A stretch of 64,000 nt of DNA from Thalassospira xiamenensis M-5 = DSM 17429 (GCF_000300235.2 NZ_CP004388.1:3914001-3978000), one strand, 5' to 3'; counted from the first letter of the stretch, positions 26,737 to 36,649 are shown. Notes: generated by a model not told the origin, from the sequence alone. Program-made: numbers and translations.

Positions 26737-27591
26737 ATGCTGCGCAAAACCCTACTCGCTGCGTCACTTGCGACCGTCATGTTTGCAAGCCCGGTTATGG
26801 CACAGGACGCTGCACCGGCCGAAGACCAGGTTCTTGCAACCGTCAATGGCGAGGAAATCCTGGAATCCGAAGTGCGCGCGACACAACAGGGCCTGCCCCA
26901 ACAGTATCGCCAGCTCCCGTTTGAAATGCTCAAGCCGATGCTTGTCGACCGCGAAATCAATCAGCGCCTGCTGATGCTTGCCGGTCAGGATGCGGGTCTT
27001 GCCGACGATGAAGAGGTCAAGAATCAGCTCGCCGCCCTTGAGCGCCGCCTCGTTGCCGAAACCTATCTTGAGCGCGCAATCGCCGAGAAAGTCACCGACG
27101 ACGCGATCAAAGCCCATTACGACGAATTCATCAAAACCAACGAGCCAGAGCCGCAGGTTCACGCGCGTCACATCCTTCTGGAAAACGAAGACGACGCCAA
27201 AGCCGTGATTGCCGAGCTCGATGACGGTGCCGATTTCGTCGAACTCGCCAAAGAAAAATCAACCGGCCCGTCCGGTCCCAATGGTGGTGATCTTGGCTTC
27301 TTCAACAAGGGCGACATGGTCGCACCGTTCGCCGAAGCCGCCTTCGCGATGGAGCCGGGCACATACAGCAAGGAACCGGTTCAGACCCAGTTCGGCTGGC
27401 ACGTGATCCTAGTTGAAGAGAAAAAAGACGGCGTCCAGCCGACCCTGGAAGAAATCCGTCAGCAGATGGAAGCAGAAGTCACCCAGCAGGCCGTTCAGGA
27501 CCTGATTGAAGAACTTCGATCTGATGCCGAGGTGGTGAACAACACCGAAACCCCGGCCACAGACGACAGCGCAGAAACCCCGAAAAACTAA
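26737..27591 (+). CDS. Periplasmic parvulin-type peptidylprolyl isomerase (PrsA/SurA-like)
   Basis: The 284-residue protein has a cleavable signal (MLRKTLLAASLATVMFASP, cleavage after VMAQ). It then has a SurA-N-like helical region and a PPIC parvulin domain with ARHILLENEDDAKAVIAEL near residue 145 and GGDLGFFNKGDMVAPFAEAA, then FGWHVILVEE. It should assist folding of exported proteins, the expected partner of the nearby SecA. An acidic, Thr/Pro-rich tail follows. The ATG at 26737 has GGAG eight bases upstream; an extension to 26689 would place codons before the signal. argJ follows after a strong terminator. Confidence 0.92.
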   Translation: MLRKTLLAASLATVMFASPVMAQDAAPAEDQVLATVNGEEILESEVRATQQGLPQQYRQLPFEMLKPMLVDREINQRLLMLAGQDAGLADDEEVKNQLAALERRLVAETYLERAIAEKVTDDAIKAHYDEFIKTNEPEPQVHARHILLENEDDAKAVIAELDDGADFVELAKEKSTGPSGPNGGDLGFFNKGDMVAPFAEAAFAMEPGTYSKEPVQTQFGWHVILVEEKKDGVQPTLEEIRQQMEAEVTQQAVQDLIEELRSDAEVVNNTETPATDDSAETPKN

Positions 27592-27626
27592 GCCCCACGG
27601 CTTAACCGGTTTCAAAGCTGAGATCC

Positions 27627-27664
27627 AAAACGGGGTGAGCCGTCCGGCATCGCCCCGTTTTTTT
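27627..27664 (+). terminator. Rho-independent terminator after the parvulin gene
   Basis: AAAACGGGG (27627-27635) pairs with CCCCGTTTT (27653-27661), extended inward by a G-U pair, and the stem runs straight into a T7 tract. It separates the isomerase from argJ. Confidence 0.88.
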
Positions 27665-27737
27665 GTCATCCACCCGTGCCAAATGCGCTACCTTTGGATT
27701 AATGGCAGGGTTACGTTCAACGAAGGAAATTGAACAG

Positions 27738-28967
27738 ATGGTTGCGACGTCGCTTTCTCCGCTGGCCCCGGCCGGCTTCCCCGATCTTCCGGCAATTCCC
27801 GGTGTCAAACTGCATACCGTGACCCTTGGTATCCGCTACAAGGGCCGCCCCGATGTCCTTCTGGCCGAACTCGAACCGGGCACACAGGTTGCGGGGGTCT
27901 TCACCACCTCGACCACGGCATCGGCCGCTGTTCGCTGGGGACGCGAGGCGCTTAAAGGCGGCACCGGTCGGGCATTCTTTGTCAATGCCGGTAACTCGGT
28001 TGCCTTCACCGGCAAGGCGGGCGAAAAATTCGTCGCAGACAAGGTCGAAGCCGCCGCAAAGGCGCTGGGCTGCGACAAGACCGAGATTTTCACCGCCTCC
28101 ACCGGTGTCATCGGCGAGCCGACCACCGCAAACCGCATCACCGATGCCCTGCCCGATCTTCTGGCAAATGACGCTGGCTGGCTTGATGCCGCCAAGGCGA
28201 TCATGACCACCGACACCTTCCCCAAGGGCGCATCGGCCACCGCCACCATCCACGGTGCCAAGGTCAGCATTGCCGGTTTTGCCAAGGGTTCAGGCATGAT
28301 CGAACCCAACATGGCCACCATGCTTGGCTTCATCTTTACCGATGCCGCCGTGCCCCATGCCGTGCTGCAATCCCTGCTTGCCGATTGCACCAACCGGTCG
28401 TTCAATGCGATCACGGTCGATAGCGATACCTCGACATCCGATACCGTCCTTCTGGCGGCAACCGGCAAGGCCGGTAATGCTGCCGTCACCGGCATTGATG
28501 ATCCGGCACTGGCCGGTTTCAAAACCGCGCTTGAAGACGTCATGCGTGATCTTGCCCATCAGGTCGTGCGCGACGGCGAAGGGGCGTCGAAATTCATCAC
28601 CGTCAATGTCACCGGCGCCATCAGCGAAGCAGAAGCCAAAATCACCGCCAAGGCGATTGCGAACTCTCCGCTGGTCAAAACCGCGATTGCCGGTGAAGAC
28701 GCCAACTGGGGCCGCATCGTCATGGCGGTTGGCAAATGCGGCGTGCAGGCCGACCCGAACAAACTGACCGTTTCCATCGGTGGTATTATTCTGGCGAAAA
28801 ACGGCGAACGCGTCGCCGATTATGACGAAGCCCCGGTCGCAGCCCACATCAAGGGCCAGTATATCGATATCGATGTCGATCTTGGCTTTGGCGATGGCAC
28901 GGCCACCGTCTGGACCTGCGATCTGACACATGGCTATATCTCGATCAATGCGGATTACCGCAGCTGA
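27738..28967 (+). CDS. argJ: Glutamate N-acetyltransferase / amino-acid acetyltransferase (ArgJ)
   Basis: ArgJ moves the acetyl group from N-acetylornithine to glutamate and can also acetylate glutamate from acetyl-CoA, completing the cyclic arginine pathway. The 409-residue precursor shows GFAKGSGMIEPNMATML near residue 190. In this family the protein cleaves itself between Ala and Thr of that motif, and the exposed Thr is the nucleophile. The C-terminal half has GEDANWGRIVMAVGK. The ATG at 27738 was chosen over an upstream start at 27663, which lies in the previous terminator; AAGGA is ten bases upstream. Confidence 0.96.
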   Translation: MVATSLSPLAPAGFPDLPAIPGVKLHTVTLGIRYKGRPDVLLAELEPGTQVAGVFTTSTTASAAVRWGREALKGGTGRAFFVNAGNSVAFTGKAGEKFVADKVEAAAKALGCDKTEIFTASTGVIGEPTTANRITDALPDLLANDAGWLDAAKAIMTTDTFPKGASATATIHGAKVSIAGFAKGSGMIEPNMATMLGFIFTDAAVPHAVLQSLLADCTNRSFNAITVDSDTSTSDTVLLAATGKAGNAAVTGIDDPALAGFKTALEDVMRDLAHQVVRDGEGASKFITVNVTGAISEAEAKITAKAIANSPLVKTAIAGEDANWGRIVMAVGKCGVQADPNKLTVSIGGIILAKNGERVADYDEAPVAAHIKGQYIDIDVDLGFGDGTATVWTCDLTHGYISINADYRS

Positions 28968-28992
28968 TCAGCTTGCCAGACCCCAAAAGATC

Positions 28993-29025
28993 AAATCCGC
29001 CTTTCACCCGAAAGGCGGATTTTTT
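28993..29025 (+). terminator. Rho-independent terminator of argJ
   Basis: A perfect 13-bp stem (28993-29005 with 29010-29022, loop ACCC) ends in a T-run to 29025. It sits between convergent argJ and the pentapeptide-repeat gene and may act weakly on the opposite strand as well. Confidence 0.92.
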
Positions 29026-29048
29026 ACAGATACCCCCGACCTTCAAAA

Positions 29049-30320
29049 TCAGGCGTGATCGGGCAAACGCCCATTCAGGGCCGCGGCTACATTGGCTCCG
29101 GCAAAATCCACACTGCTCAGGTCCGTTTCACCAAATGCAACGCCGGAAATATTGGCGCGCACCATTTTGACTTCCGCCATCTTTGGCTGGCTGAAACTGG
29201 CATTGCGCATATCGGCCTTGGAAAAATCCGCACCGCTCAGATCGGCATACCAGATCACACCTGTTTTTTGCCCATTGCCATCACGTTGTTCAACGGCACC
29301 AAACCGCGCGCCCTGGAATATCGCCTTCTGGCAGTTGGCTCCGTTCAACCGCACACCGTTTAATATCGCACTATTGAATTTCGCCAGTTTAAGGTCTGCC
29401 CGCCGCAGTGATGCCATGGCAAGAATGGTGTCGACGAACAACGCACCGCGTAAAACGCAATTTTCAAAACATGCCGCCGAAAGATCCAGGCCCGAAAAAT
29501 CCATCCCCGAAAGGTCACGCCCGGTCGCATCCAACGGCTTGCCCTGTCGTCCACCGGTCGAAAGCCATTCGCTATGTGCATTGACCAGATCGCGAATATC
29601 TTCGGGCAAAGGGGCCACTGCCTTGCTGCCAAGGCTGTTGGCGGTATTGGCCTGCGAAAGATCGACACCGTTCAGATCGACATTGCGAAGGTTCGCTCCG
29701 CTTAAATCGGTACCGGCCAGAACTGCATTATGAAGCTTCGCCCCCTTGAGGTTGGCGTTCTTCATCTTCGCCCCCGAAAGATTGCAGCCCGTTAAATCCG
29801 CCCCGGCAAGATTGACGGCAAACATGTTTGCATCACTCAGGTCGGCATCCACCAGGCTGGAACCCGACATATTGGCTTCCGAAAGATTGGCCCCCGCCAT
29901 CATCGACCCTGCCATGTCGGCATTGCCAAGATCGGTGGCCCGTTTGACCCGGCGTTCCCGCCCGGCATCCATCACGATCATCACTCCGGACCGAAGGTCG
30001 GCCGCCTTGAGACTGGCGTTTCGCAACTTGGCCCGCGCCATATTCGCCCCGCGCAAATCGGCCCGCTCAAAGCTTGATCCTTCAAGATCGGCTTCGACAA
30101 AGTTGGTTCCAAACAGGTCACAGAAATTGAAACTGACATCCTTGATCACGGCCTGGATGAAGTTTGCTCCGGGCAGGATGGCGTCTTCAAGGCTGATCTT
30201 GCTCATTTTGATACGCGAAAGGTTCCCGTTGCGAAGCTGCATGCGCTTGCCACCGGGCTGCTTTAAAACATATCGCTGATGCTTTTTGATCGCCTCGATC
30301 AGCTCCGGTCGTGACACCAT
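29049..30320 (-). CDS. Pentapeptide-repeat protein
   Basis: The 423-residue protein is built largely of A(D/N)LXX pentapeptides in two blocks, about residues 45-230 (for example NFVEADLEGSSFERADLRGA) and about 265-420, separated by a short non-repeat linker around PEDIRDLVNAHSEWLSTGG. Such arrays form a right-handed quadrilateral beta-helix. No signal peptide is present, so it is probably cytosolic. The N terminus (IEAIKKHQRYVLKQPGGKRM) is conserved in a subset of alphaproteobacterial pentapeptide proteins. Members range from gyrase-protecting DNA mimics to unknowns; the net charge and linker do not single out a Qnr-like role. Confidence 0.88.
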   Translation of the reverse strand: MVSRPELIEAIKKHQRYVLKQPGGKRMQLRNGNLSRIKMSKISLEDAILPGANFIQAVIKDVSFNFCDLFGTNFVEADLEGSSFERADLRGANMARAKLRNASLKAADLRSGVMIVMDAGRERRVKRATDLGNADMAGSMMAGANLSEANMSGSSLVDADLSDANMFAVNLAGADLTGCNLSGAKMKNANLKGAKLHNAVLAGTDLSGANLRNVDLNGVDLSQANTANSLGSKAVAPLPEDIRDLVNAHSEWLSTGGRQGKPLDATGRDLSGMDFSGLDLSAACFENCVLRGALFVDTILAMASLRRADLKLAKFNSAILNGVRLNGANCQKAIFQGARFGAVEQRDGNGQKTGVIWYADLSGADFSKADMRNASFSQPKMAEVKMVRANISGVAFGETDLSSVDFAGANVAAALNGRLPDHA

Positions 30321-30687
30321 GTGATAGAATCAATCCCCTAGCAACCTGCCCCAACCGCAAAATGCAACGTTACAAAATTAGTATAGCCGGGCCGGGCCCG
30401 TTATTTTCTGACACTATATGACATCTTGGAATTTGCCGGGCGCTTTCCAACAACCAGCCAACATAAATTGTAAAACAATTATGCTCGCCCGGGGCCTGTT
30501 CGATGCGGCATTGATCGACCCTGTATCGCCTGTGCACGACTCGCGGCCCGCCGCCGAAATGCGCCATCACATCCTGAACGTGCAGAATGTCTTTTCCTGC
30601 AATTTTATTTAAATGTGATCGAGACCTTTGATCTGGCGGACAAAATCACCAAATTCATAGTCAGTTCTCGTGGCATGGACCTATTTT
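30321..30687. other. Divergent intergenic region, no gene seen
   Basis: These 367 bp separate the pentapeptide-repeat gene from the rightward signalling operon and should contain both promoters. A 64-codon frame at 30418-30612 has no ribosome site and no protein-like composition. No strong repeat or RNA gene was recognised. Confidence 0.5.
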
Positions 30688-31908
30688 ATGAATAATATCC
30701 TGTTCGTTGATGATGACGAAAACATCCTGAACGGCCTGCGGCGGCGGTTGCGCGGCATGCGTCCGGACTGGCACATGGTTTTTGCCACCAGTGCGGCTGC
30801 CGCCATTGAACTTGCAAGTCACGAAGAATTCGATGTGGTCGTATCGGATATGCGGATGCCAGGTATGGATGGCGCAACGTTGCTGAGCACCCTGCAAAAA
30901 TCCCATCCACACGCCACCCGCATCATCCTTTCGGGCTTCGCCGAGGAAGAGGCCGTTCTGCGAACCGTCGGGCCAGCCCATCAATATCTTGCCAAACCGT
31001 GCGAAGACCTGGTGCTGATCGAAACCATCGAAAACGCGCTTGATTTGCGCAGTCTGCTGACCCGACCGGAATTGCGGTCCCTCGTTGCCAGCATCGACAC
31101 ACTCAGTTCCCCGCCCGATACTTACCTTCGGCTGGTCAAGGCACTCGAAGACCCGAAAATATCCCAGGATCAGATCACCCGGATCGTTTCATCCGATATC
31201 GCCCTGACCGCCGAAGTCCTGAAACTGACCAACTCCGCCTATTTCGCCATCGCCCAGAAAATCAGTTCCGTCTCCCATGCCGTACGCATGATCGGGACCG
31301 AGACGCTAAAAGCACTGGCCCTTTTTGTTGGCATTTTCCGCGGATTTGATGGCCCCAAAAGCGAAGCCGACAAATTGCTGCGCCTCTGCCATCGCAGCCA
31401 GCAGATCGGCGTCACCGCCGCCCTGATTGCCGAATATGAAAAACTGCCGCGCGCCATCTGCCACGCTGTTCCCTCGACCGGCATGCTCAGCCACGTCGGC
31501 AGCCTGATCCTTTATGCCAACCGCAATGCCGAAATGGCCAAGGTGATTGATCGGGTCGAACAGGAACATATCCCCATCGAACAGGCCGAAATCGAGCAGT
31601 TCGGCGCCGGTCATCCGGAAATAGGCGCCTATCTTCTGGGTTTATGGGGCTTCCCGGCACCCGTGGTACAGGCCGTTGCCTATCACCACCGCCCGATGGA
31701 TACCCCGCATCGCGAAATGAACGTCCTTACCGCAATTTATGTCGCACAGGACCTCACCCGGCAGGTTGCCGCCGAAGAAACCGGCAAACAGGTCGAAAGC
31801 CATATCGACATGGAATATCTGAAAACCATCGGCAAAGCTGACCAGCTTGACGAATGGCGCATGATCGCGCGCGTTGTCGCCGACAAATACAAAACCCTGA
31901 CCCAGTAA
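30688..31908 (+). CDS. Response regulator with HDOD output domain
   Basis: The 406-residue protein has an N-terminal receiver with acidic residues in FVDDDEN, phospho-acceptor Asp54 in VVSDMRMPGMDG and the C-terminal KPC lysine. An HDOD domain follows (about residues 135-340), with the typical DIALTAEVLKLTNSAYFA and a late YHHRP. HDOD domains lack HD phosphohydrolase activity in most members and act in signalling by protein contact. It is the first gene of a three-gene set with a receiver/HD-GYP-like protein and a PAS histidine kinase; gaps of 12 and 16 bp indicate one operon. The upstream extension to 30670 is not needed. Confidence 0.92.
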   Translation: MNNILFVDDDENILNGLRRRLRGMRPDWHMVFATSAAAAIELASHEEFDVVVSDMRMPGMDGATLLSTLQKSHPHATRIILSGFAEEEAVLRTVGPAHQYLAKPCEDLVLIETIENALDLRSLLTRPELRSLVASIDTLSSPPDTYLRLVKALEDPKISQDQITRIVSSDIALTAEVLKLTNSAYFAIAQKISSVSHAVRMIGTETLKALALFVGIFRGFDGPKSEADKLLRLCHRSQQIGVTAALIAEYEKLPRAICHAVPSTGMLSHVGSLILYANRNAEMAKVIDRVEQEHIPIEQAEIEQFGAGHPEIGAYLLGLWGFPAPVVQAVAYHHRPMDTPHREMNVLTAIYVAQDLTRQVAAEETGKQVESHIDMEYLKTIGKADQLDEWRMIARVVADKYKTLTQ

Positions 31909-31920
31909 AGATCCGTGGCC

Positions 31921-33114
31921 ATGGAAAAAAGCAAAGTCCTTTTCGTTGATGACGACAAAAACCTGCTGCATGCCCTGCAACGCAAGATGCGCCACAAATA
32001 CGATTTTGAAATCGCCATTGGCGGGCAGGAAGCCCTACGTATCCTGATGGAAGACGGTCCCTTTGCCGTCTGCATCGCCGATATGCGGATGCCCGGCATG
32101 GACGGTGTGAAACTTCTGACCGAAATCGGGCGCGTCAGTCCCGATACGGTTCGCATGATGCTGACCGGCAATGCCGACCAGCACACCGCCGTCGAGGCCA
32201 TCAATCGCGGCCATATTTTCCGGTTTTTCAGCAAACCCTGCGATGACGAGGTGCTGGAACAGGGGATCAACGATGCCATCCGCCAATATCATCTGATCAC
32301 GGCGGAACGCGATCTTCTGGAACAGACACTGGCAGGCAGCGTCAAGGTTCTGACCGATGTTCTGGCCCAGCTTAATCCCCTGATATTCGGCCGGTCCATG
32401 CGGGTGAAATCATGGTGCGACATGATTGCGCGCGATATTGGCTATCCCCAGCCGTGGGAACTTGGTCTGGCCGCCCTTCTTGCGCCGATTGGCCTGGTCT
32501 CGCTACCACCTGAAACGCTGGCGCGTCTGGCCATGGGCAAGGTTCTGCAACCGCTTGAACGCGACCTTTTGAAACGCACGCCAGAGGTCGGAAAACGACT
32601 GATTTCCAATATCCCGCGTTTGAACCATATCGGCGAAATCGTCTATCTTCAGTTCCGCAATTTTGACGGGACGGGCTTCCCCACCGACAACAGTCCGAAG
32701 GGTACGGATATTCCTCTTGGCGCGCGCGTGCTGCGTATCCTCAATGACCTTGCCGAAATCAGCACCAGCGACATGCCACTGGCCCAGAATTTCGATGAAT
32801 TGAAAGAACACCCGCATCGCTACGATCCGGAACTTTTCGGTCAGATTTCCGACCTGCTGGCAATAGTTGACGACTCTTACGATGTCGATATCCATCCCAA
32901 GGGCCGCGAACAGGATATCTTGCTGAAATCGCTGCGTGTGCACGACTTCCTGATGACCGATATCGAAACCGTCGATGGTCATGTGCTGCTGACCCACGGC
33001 AACCACGTTTCCGAGGTCCAGTTGCAGCGCCTGCGCGTGTTTCAACAGATCCACAAATTCCATGAACCGATCCGCATTCGTCGTGGCGGCATGAAACCTT
33101 CGCAAAACGGTTGA
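31921..33114 (+). CDS. Response regulator with degenerate HD-GYP domain
   Basis: The 397-residue protein carries a receiver with phospho-acceptor Asp54 in CIADMRMPGMDGVK and a C-terminal domain with the spacing of an RpfG-like HD-GYP phosphodiesterase. The catalytic residues are missing: the LHDIGK position reads LAPIGL, the HHE position reads LQFR, and only DGTGFP survives from the GYP motif. It is therefore unlikely to hydrolyse cyclic di-GMP and may bind partners instead. It is the second gene of the operon, 12 bp after the HDOD regulator and 16 bp before the kinase. A GTG six bases upstream is an alternative start. Confidence 0.88.
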   Translation: MEKSKVLFVDDDKNLLHALQRKMRHKYDFEIAIGGQEALRILMEDGPFAVCIADMRMPGMDGVKLLTEIGRVSPDTVRMMLTGNADQHTAVEAINRGHIFRFFSKPCDDEVLEQGINDAIRQYHLITAERDLLEQTLAGSVKVLTDVLAQLNPLIFGRSMRVKSWCDMIARDIGYPQPWELGLAALLAPIGLVSLPPETLARLAMGKVLQPLERDLLKRTPEVGKRLISNIPRLNHIGEIVYLQFRNFDGTGFPTDNSPKGTDIPLGARVLRILNDLAEISTSDMPLAQNFDELKEHPHRYDPELFGQISDLLAIVDDSYDVDIHPKGREQDILLKSLRVHDFLMTDIETVDGHVLLTHGNHVSEVQLQRLRVFQQIHKFHEPIRIRRGGMKPSQNG

Positions 33115-33130
33115 AACACGGAAAGCCGGT

Positions 33131-34561
33131 ATGAACGACACACACCACAATGACGAAAACCTCAAGGTCATCCACCCGACCAGCGATTCGGCGGGTACCG
33201 ACGACTTGCTCGACGCGATTGATCAACTTGATGTCAGCCCCGAAGCCCTGAAGCAGATTCATGCTCTTCTGAACGAACAGAAGAAACGCGAAACCGAGTC
33301 AAATCAGCGGCTTAAAACCATCCTCAACAGCGTTGTCGAAGGCATTCTGGTCATTGATGGTGCCGGGATGATTTGCGATTGCAACGAGTCCGCACTCAAT
33401 CTGATGCGGGGCACAATGTCCGATATGCTGGGCCGGTCGGTTGATGCATTGTTTGTCGATCGAAAATCGACCGTGCGTCACAAATTACTCAACCGTTGCA
33501 TCAATATCAGCAGCGGCACACTACGCTATGATTATACCGAAACCATGGGACAGCGCCTTGATGGCGATACCTTTCCGATGGAAATCACCGTAAGCCCCGC
33601 CAATTTCACCGGCGAAATGAGCTACCTTTACATTTTCCGCGATATCACGCGCCGCAAACAGGCCGAAGAATCGCATCAAAAGCTCGAAGGTGAATTGCGC
33701 GAAGCCTTGAAACTCGAAGCCATCGGTCATCTTGCCGGGGGCATTGCCCATGAAATCAATACGCCCAGCCAGTATATCCGCGACAACCTGAAATTCCTCA
33801 ATGACGGCTATGGGGCGCTGTCGCGCATTCTGGGGCTGGCCTTGCAAACGCTGTGGCAGAATCGCGACCGGTTGCCTGAAAACACCTTCAATAATTTTGC
33901 CCGCAAAATGCGCGATGCCGATCTGGAATTCCTGCTTGATGAAATCCCGCACGCCACCCAGCAATCCCTTGACGGCATCAATCAGGTGGCCCGCATTGTG
34001 CTGTCGATGAAGGAATTTTCCCATCCGGGCGGGGCGGAAAAAACCGCGACCGATATCAATCGCGTCCTGTCAAACGTCACCGTGATTTCGCGTAACGAAT
34101 GGAAACATTACGCGCAGCTCGTCGAAAATTACGAACCGGAACTGCCGCATATCCCGTGCCACATCAACGAAATCAATCAGGTCTTCCTCAACCTGCTCGT
34201 GAATGCCGCCCAGGCGATTGACGCCGCCGGACGCACGCCCGAAGAAGGCGAGATCAGGATCAAAACCACCTTCCTCGATGACAGTGTCCTGATCAGTATT
34301 TCCGATAACGGCACGGGCATCGCCAAGGAAAACCGATCCAAAATCTTCAACCCGTTCTTCACCACCAAGGAAGTCGGCAAGGGCACCGGTCAGGGCCTTG
34401 CCATCACCCACGACATCGTGCAGGTCAAGCATGGCGGGCGCATCTGGTTTGAAACCGAAATGGGCAAGGGCACAACCTTCCATGTCCTGCTCCCGGCCGA
34501 GGATCGAACAGGCAAAGCCGATACGGTCAAAAAACCGGTTAACGCGGTGCGAACAAAATGA
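33131..34561 (+). CDS. Cytosolic PAS-domain sensor histidine kinase
   Basis: The 476-residue protein has no membrane segment. A helical N terminus is followed by a PAS domain (about 60-175), a HisKA domain with His207 in [14 protein letters not shown], and an ATPase domain with [17 protein letters not shown] and [10 protein letters not shown]. The HEINTP-x-QY-I form is characteristic of kinases with a long HisKA insert. It is the natural phosphodonor for the two receivers encoded immediately upstream. Its last 23 bp overlap the convergent ynfA gene. Confidence 0.93.
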   Translation: MNDTHHNDENLKVIHPTSDSAGTDDLLDAIDQLDVSPEALKQIHALLNEQKKRETESNQRLKTILNSVVEGILVIDGAGMICDCNESALNLMRGTMSDMLGRSVDALFVDRKSTVRHKLLNRCINISSGTLRYDYTETMGQRLDGDTFPMEITVSPANFTGEMSYLYIFRDITRRKQAEESHQKLEGELREALKLEAIGHLAGGIAHEINTPSQYIRDNLKFLNDGYGALSRILGLALQTLWQNRDRLPENTFNNFARKMRDADLEFLLDEIPHATQQSLDGINQVARIVLSMKEFSHPGGAEKTATDINRVLSNVTVISRNEWKHYAQLVENYEPELPHIPCHINEINQVFLNLLVNAAQAIDAAGRTPEEGEIRIKTTFLDDSVLISISDNGTGIAKENRSKIFNPFFTTKEVGKGTGQGLAITHDIVQVKHGGRIWFETEMGKGTTFHVLLPAEDRTGKADTVKKPVNAVRTK

Positions 34562-34859
34562 TCCCCGCCCCGACCAGACAGACCGCAACCCCGGTCATGT
34601 CCCATCTATCGGGCATTTTACCCTCAATCAGCCATAACCAGCCCAACGACGCCGCGATGTAAACCCCGCCATAGGCCGCATAGGCCCGCCCGGCAAAATC
34701 GCTTTCAACCCTGGTCAACGCCCAGGCAAACACAATCAGCGATAAAATGCCCGGCACGATCCAGAATGCGGATTTGCCAAGCCGCAGCCACGCCCAGAAC
34801 GCAAAGCATCCGGCGATTTCGGCAATTGCTGCACCGGCATAGGCCGCAATGCTGTGCAT
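34539..34859 (-). CDS. YnfA family inner-membrane protein (UPF0060)
   Basis: The 106-residue protein has four hydrophobic segments and the family pattern [40 protein letters not shown] and [19 protein letters not shown]. YnfA proteins resemble small multidrug resistance transporters and the E. coli member exports cations, but the role here is unproven. The start has GGGGGAAAG just upstream. It lies 12 bp after the asparaginase stop on the same strand, so it is probably the last gene of that transcript. Confidence 0.9.
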   Translation of the reverse strand: MHSIAAYAGAAIAEIAGCFAFWAWLRLGKSAFWIVPGILSLIVFAWALTRVESDFAGRAYAAYGGVYIAASLGWLWLIEGKMPDRWDMTGVAVCLVGAGIILFAPR

Positions 34860-34871
34860 CTTTCCCCCAAA

Positions 34872-35894
34872 TCAGAATGCGGGTCGCAGATCCCCGGCAT
34901 ATTTGCCCGCCCAGTTGGTCAGAACCGGCGTCAGATAATTTTTAAGTGTTTCGGCGCGGGCATCATCAATCACGCCATGCTGGCGCAGGATCGCGCCCAT
35001 TGCGACCTCGGCCCCGCGCTGGGTGCCATCATCGATCTTAAGCGCAACGCCAAGACCCTGTTTGGGGAATGCTGCGCAATAAACGCCTTCCGCCCCAACC
35101 TTGACCAGCGCATCCTCGCCGCACACTTCCATGATCCCGGTGCAAAAACGCCCGGTGCCCGCCACCATGAACGGGGCTTGCGCACATCCCTTGCGAATAC
35201 GTTTGATCGCCTCAATACGTTTCGGTGCCAATCCGCTCGGATCGGCCATCCGCGCCATCGCAAGGCCAAGGTCACGCAACCGCATCCCGATCACCGGAAT
35301 GCCGCATCCATCAATGCCACGTGGCGTGGACGACAGATCGCAATCGCCCATTTCCTCCAGAACCCGGATCAGGCGCTGCTGAACCGGATGGGCTTCCTCG
35401 ATATACCCTTGCGGATCATCGCCCAGATACTGCGCGGTCGTCAGGAACCCCGAATGCTTGCCCGAACAATTGTTATGCGCCTTTGAAAGCTTCACATGAT
35501 CAGACGCCTGCTTGATCGCCGCATTCAGGCTTAACGAATAATGCGGCGCGCATTCCAGCGTATCGACCGACAACCCGATTTTCTCAAGCCACGCCGCCAC
35601 CGTCCGGGCATGTTCTTCCTCGCCATTATGCGACGAACAGGCCAGTGCAATATGCTTATCCTCAAGCCCGAACGCATCCGCCGCCCCGCTTTCAACCAGC
35701 GGGATCGCCAGCAACGGCTTGATCGCGGATCGCGGATACATCAGCGCGTCGATATCCCCGCCCTCGGCAACCACCGTGCCATCGGCCTTCATCACGACAT
35801 ACCGCCCGCGATGGAAACTTTCGACCATTTCGCCACGGGTGGCTTCGACAAGGATCGGATTGGCAGCAATCTGGTTGGCAGAATTGGCAGACAT
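34872..35894 (-). CDS. L-asparaginase, thermolabile/AnsA (COG4448) type
   Basis: The 340-residue protein belongs to the Rhizobium-type asparaginase group (COG4448), structurally unrelated to E. coli AnsA/AnsB. Visible landmarks are YPRSAIKPLLAIPLVESGAA near residue 50, ACSSHNGEEEH near residue 80, NCSGKHSGFL near residue 130, and GCGIPVIGMRL. In this family the Ser-Lys pairs and a zinc-binding site (His, Cys) act in asparagine hydrolysis. The ATG at 35894 has GGAGAG upstream; longer starts at 35909 and 35921 are possible. The Lrp-like regulator lies upstream on the same strand and ynfA downstream. Confidence 0.86.
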   Translation of the reverse strand: MSANSANQIAANPILVEATRGEMVESFHRGRYVVMKADGTVVAEGGDIDALMYPRSAIKPLLAIPLVESGAADAFGLEDKHIALACSSHNGEEEHARTVAAWLEKIGLSVDTLECAPHYSLSLNAAIKQASDHVKLSKAHNNCSGKHSGFLTTAQYLGDDPQGYIEEAHPVQQRLIRVLEEMGDCDLSSTPRGIDGCGIPVIGMRLRDLGLAMARMADPSGLAPKRIEAIKRIRKGCAQAPFMVAGTGRFCTGIMEVCGEDALVKVGAEGVYCAAFPKQGLGVALKIDDGTQRGAEVAMGAILRQHGVIDDARAETLKNYLTPVLTNWAGKYAGDLRPAF

Positions 35895-36021
35895 CTTGGG
35901 GCTCTCCATGACTGGGCACATTCAAAGACCTGGCGCATTCAGAACAGGATCAAACCTATGCCCGAAATCACCAACCAAAAGCAAGCATCACCCGTGACGC
36001 AGTGCAGCGCGATCAAAACGA

Positions 36022-36507
36022 TCACCCGCCCGCCAGATGACCAACCGGGATGGCCGTCTGGTTTTTGTATTCCTTGAGCACAAGGCTTGACTGCACATCA
36101 CGCACATTGGGCATCGAGAGCAGCTTGTGCGTCACGAAATCCCCAAAGCTTTCAATATCGCGCGCCAACGCCACCAGAAGGAAATCCTGCCGCCCGGTCA
36201 TCGCCCAGCAGGACATGATCTGCGGCAGGTCGTTCATCGCCTTGGCAAAATCCTCCGCCCCTTCTTCGGTGTGGCGTTGCAGGCGGACCTGAATGGTTGC
36301 CAGCACGCCAAGCCCGGCCTTCCTGCGGTCCAGCAACGCCACCGTCTGGCGAATGATGCCCGATGCCTCAAGCTGCTTGACCCGGCGCAGGCAGGGTGAA
36401 GGCGACATGCCGACCTTTTCGGCCAGCTGCACATTGCTGATCGATGCGTCGCGCTGAAGGATTTGCAGGATTTTGATGTCGGTCGGGCTTAACAGCACAT
36501 CGGTCAT
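36022..36507 (-). CDS. Lrp/AsnC-family transcriptional regulator
   Basis: The 161-residue protein has a winged helix-turn-helix (DIKILQILQRDASISNVQLAEKVGM with recognition helix SPSPCLRRVKQLEASGII) and a C-terminal RAM ligand-binding domain (about 65-150). Such regulators respond to amino acids. It is divergent from phhA across a 142-bp gap and in the same direction as an asparaginase gene. The arrangement suggests control of phenylalanine hydroxylase, as in other bacteria where an Lrp-type regulator neighbours phhA or tyrosine-degradation genes. Confidence 0.93.
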   Translation of the reverse strand: MTDVLLSPTDIKILQILQRDASISNVQLAEKVGMSPSPCLRRVKQLEASGIIRQTVALLDRRKAGLGVLATIQVRLQRHTEEGAEDFAKAMNDLPQIMSCWAMTGRQDFLLVALARDIESFGDFVTHKLLSMPNVRDVQSSLVLKEYKNQTAIPVGHLAGG

Positions 36508-36649
36508 TTTTCGCCCTCAAAATGGTTTATACGGTCATATTTGATCAACCATAACGCATTTTGATCCCTATATCGCGCGAAAATGACATTTGAATTGATG
36601 TAAAATAGTCCATGCAGAAAGTCTCATCAGGGAGCAAACGAGGACCGCT
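36508..36649. promoter_or_regulatory. Divergent promoter region of the Lrp-like regulator and phhA
   Basis: This AT-rich 142-bp gap, with TTTGATCAACC and a TTTTGATC repeat at 36539-36570 and AAATAG near the phhA side, is the likely binding region of the Lrp-type protein. The precise operator cannot be fixed by eye. phhA's GAGGA ribosome site lies at about 36639-36643. Confidence 0.5.

Noticed and set aside
30418-30612. 64-codon plus-strand frame upstream of the signalling operon
   Set aside because: No ribosome site and no similarity to known proteins; it lies in a probable promoter region.
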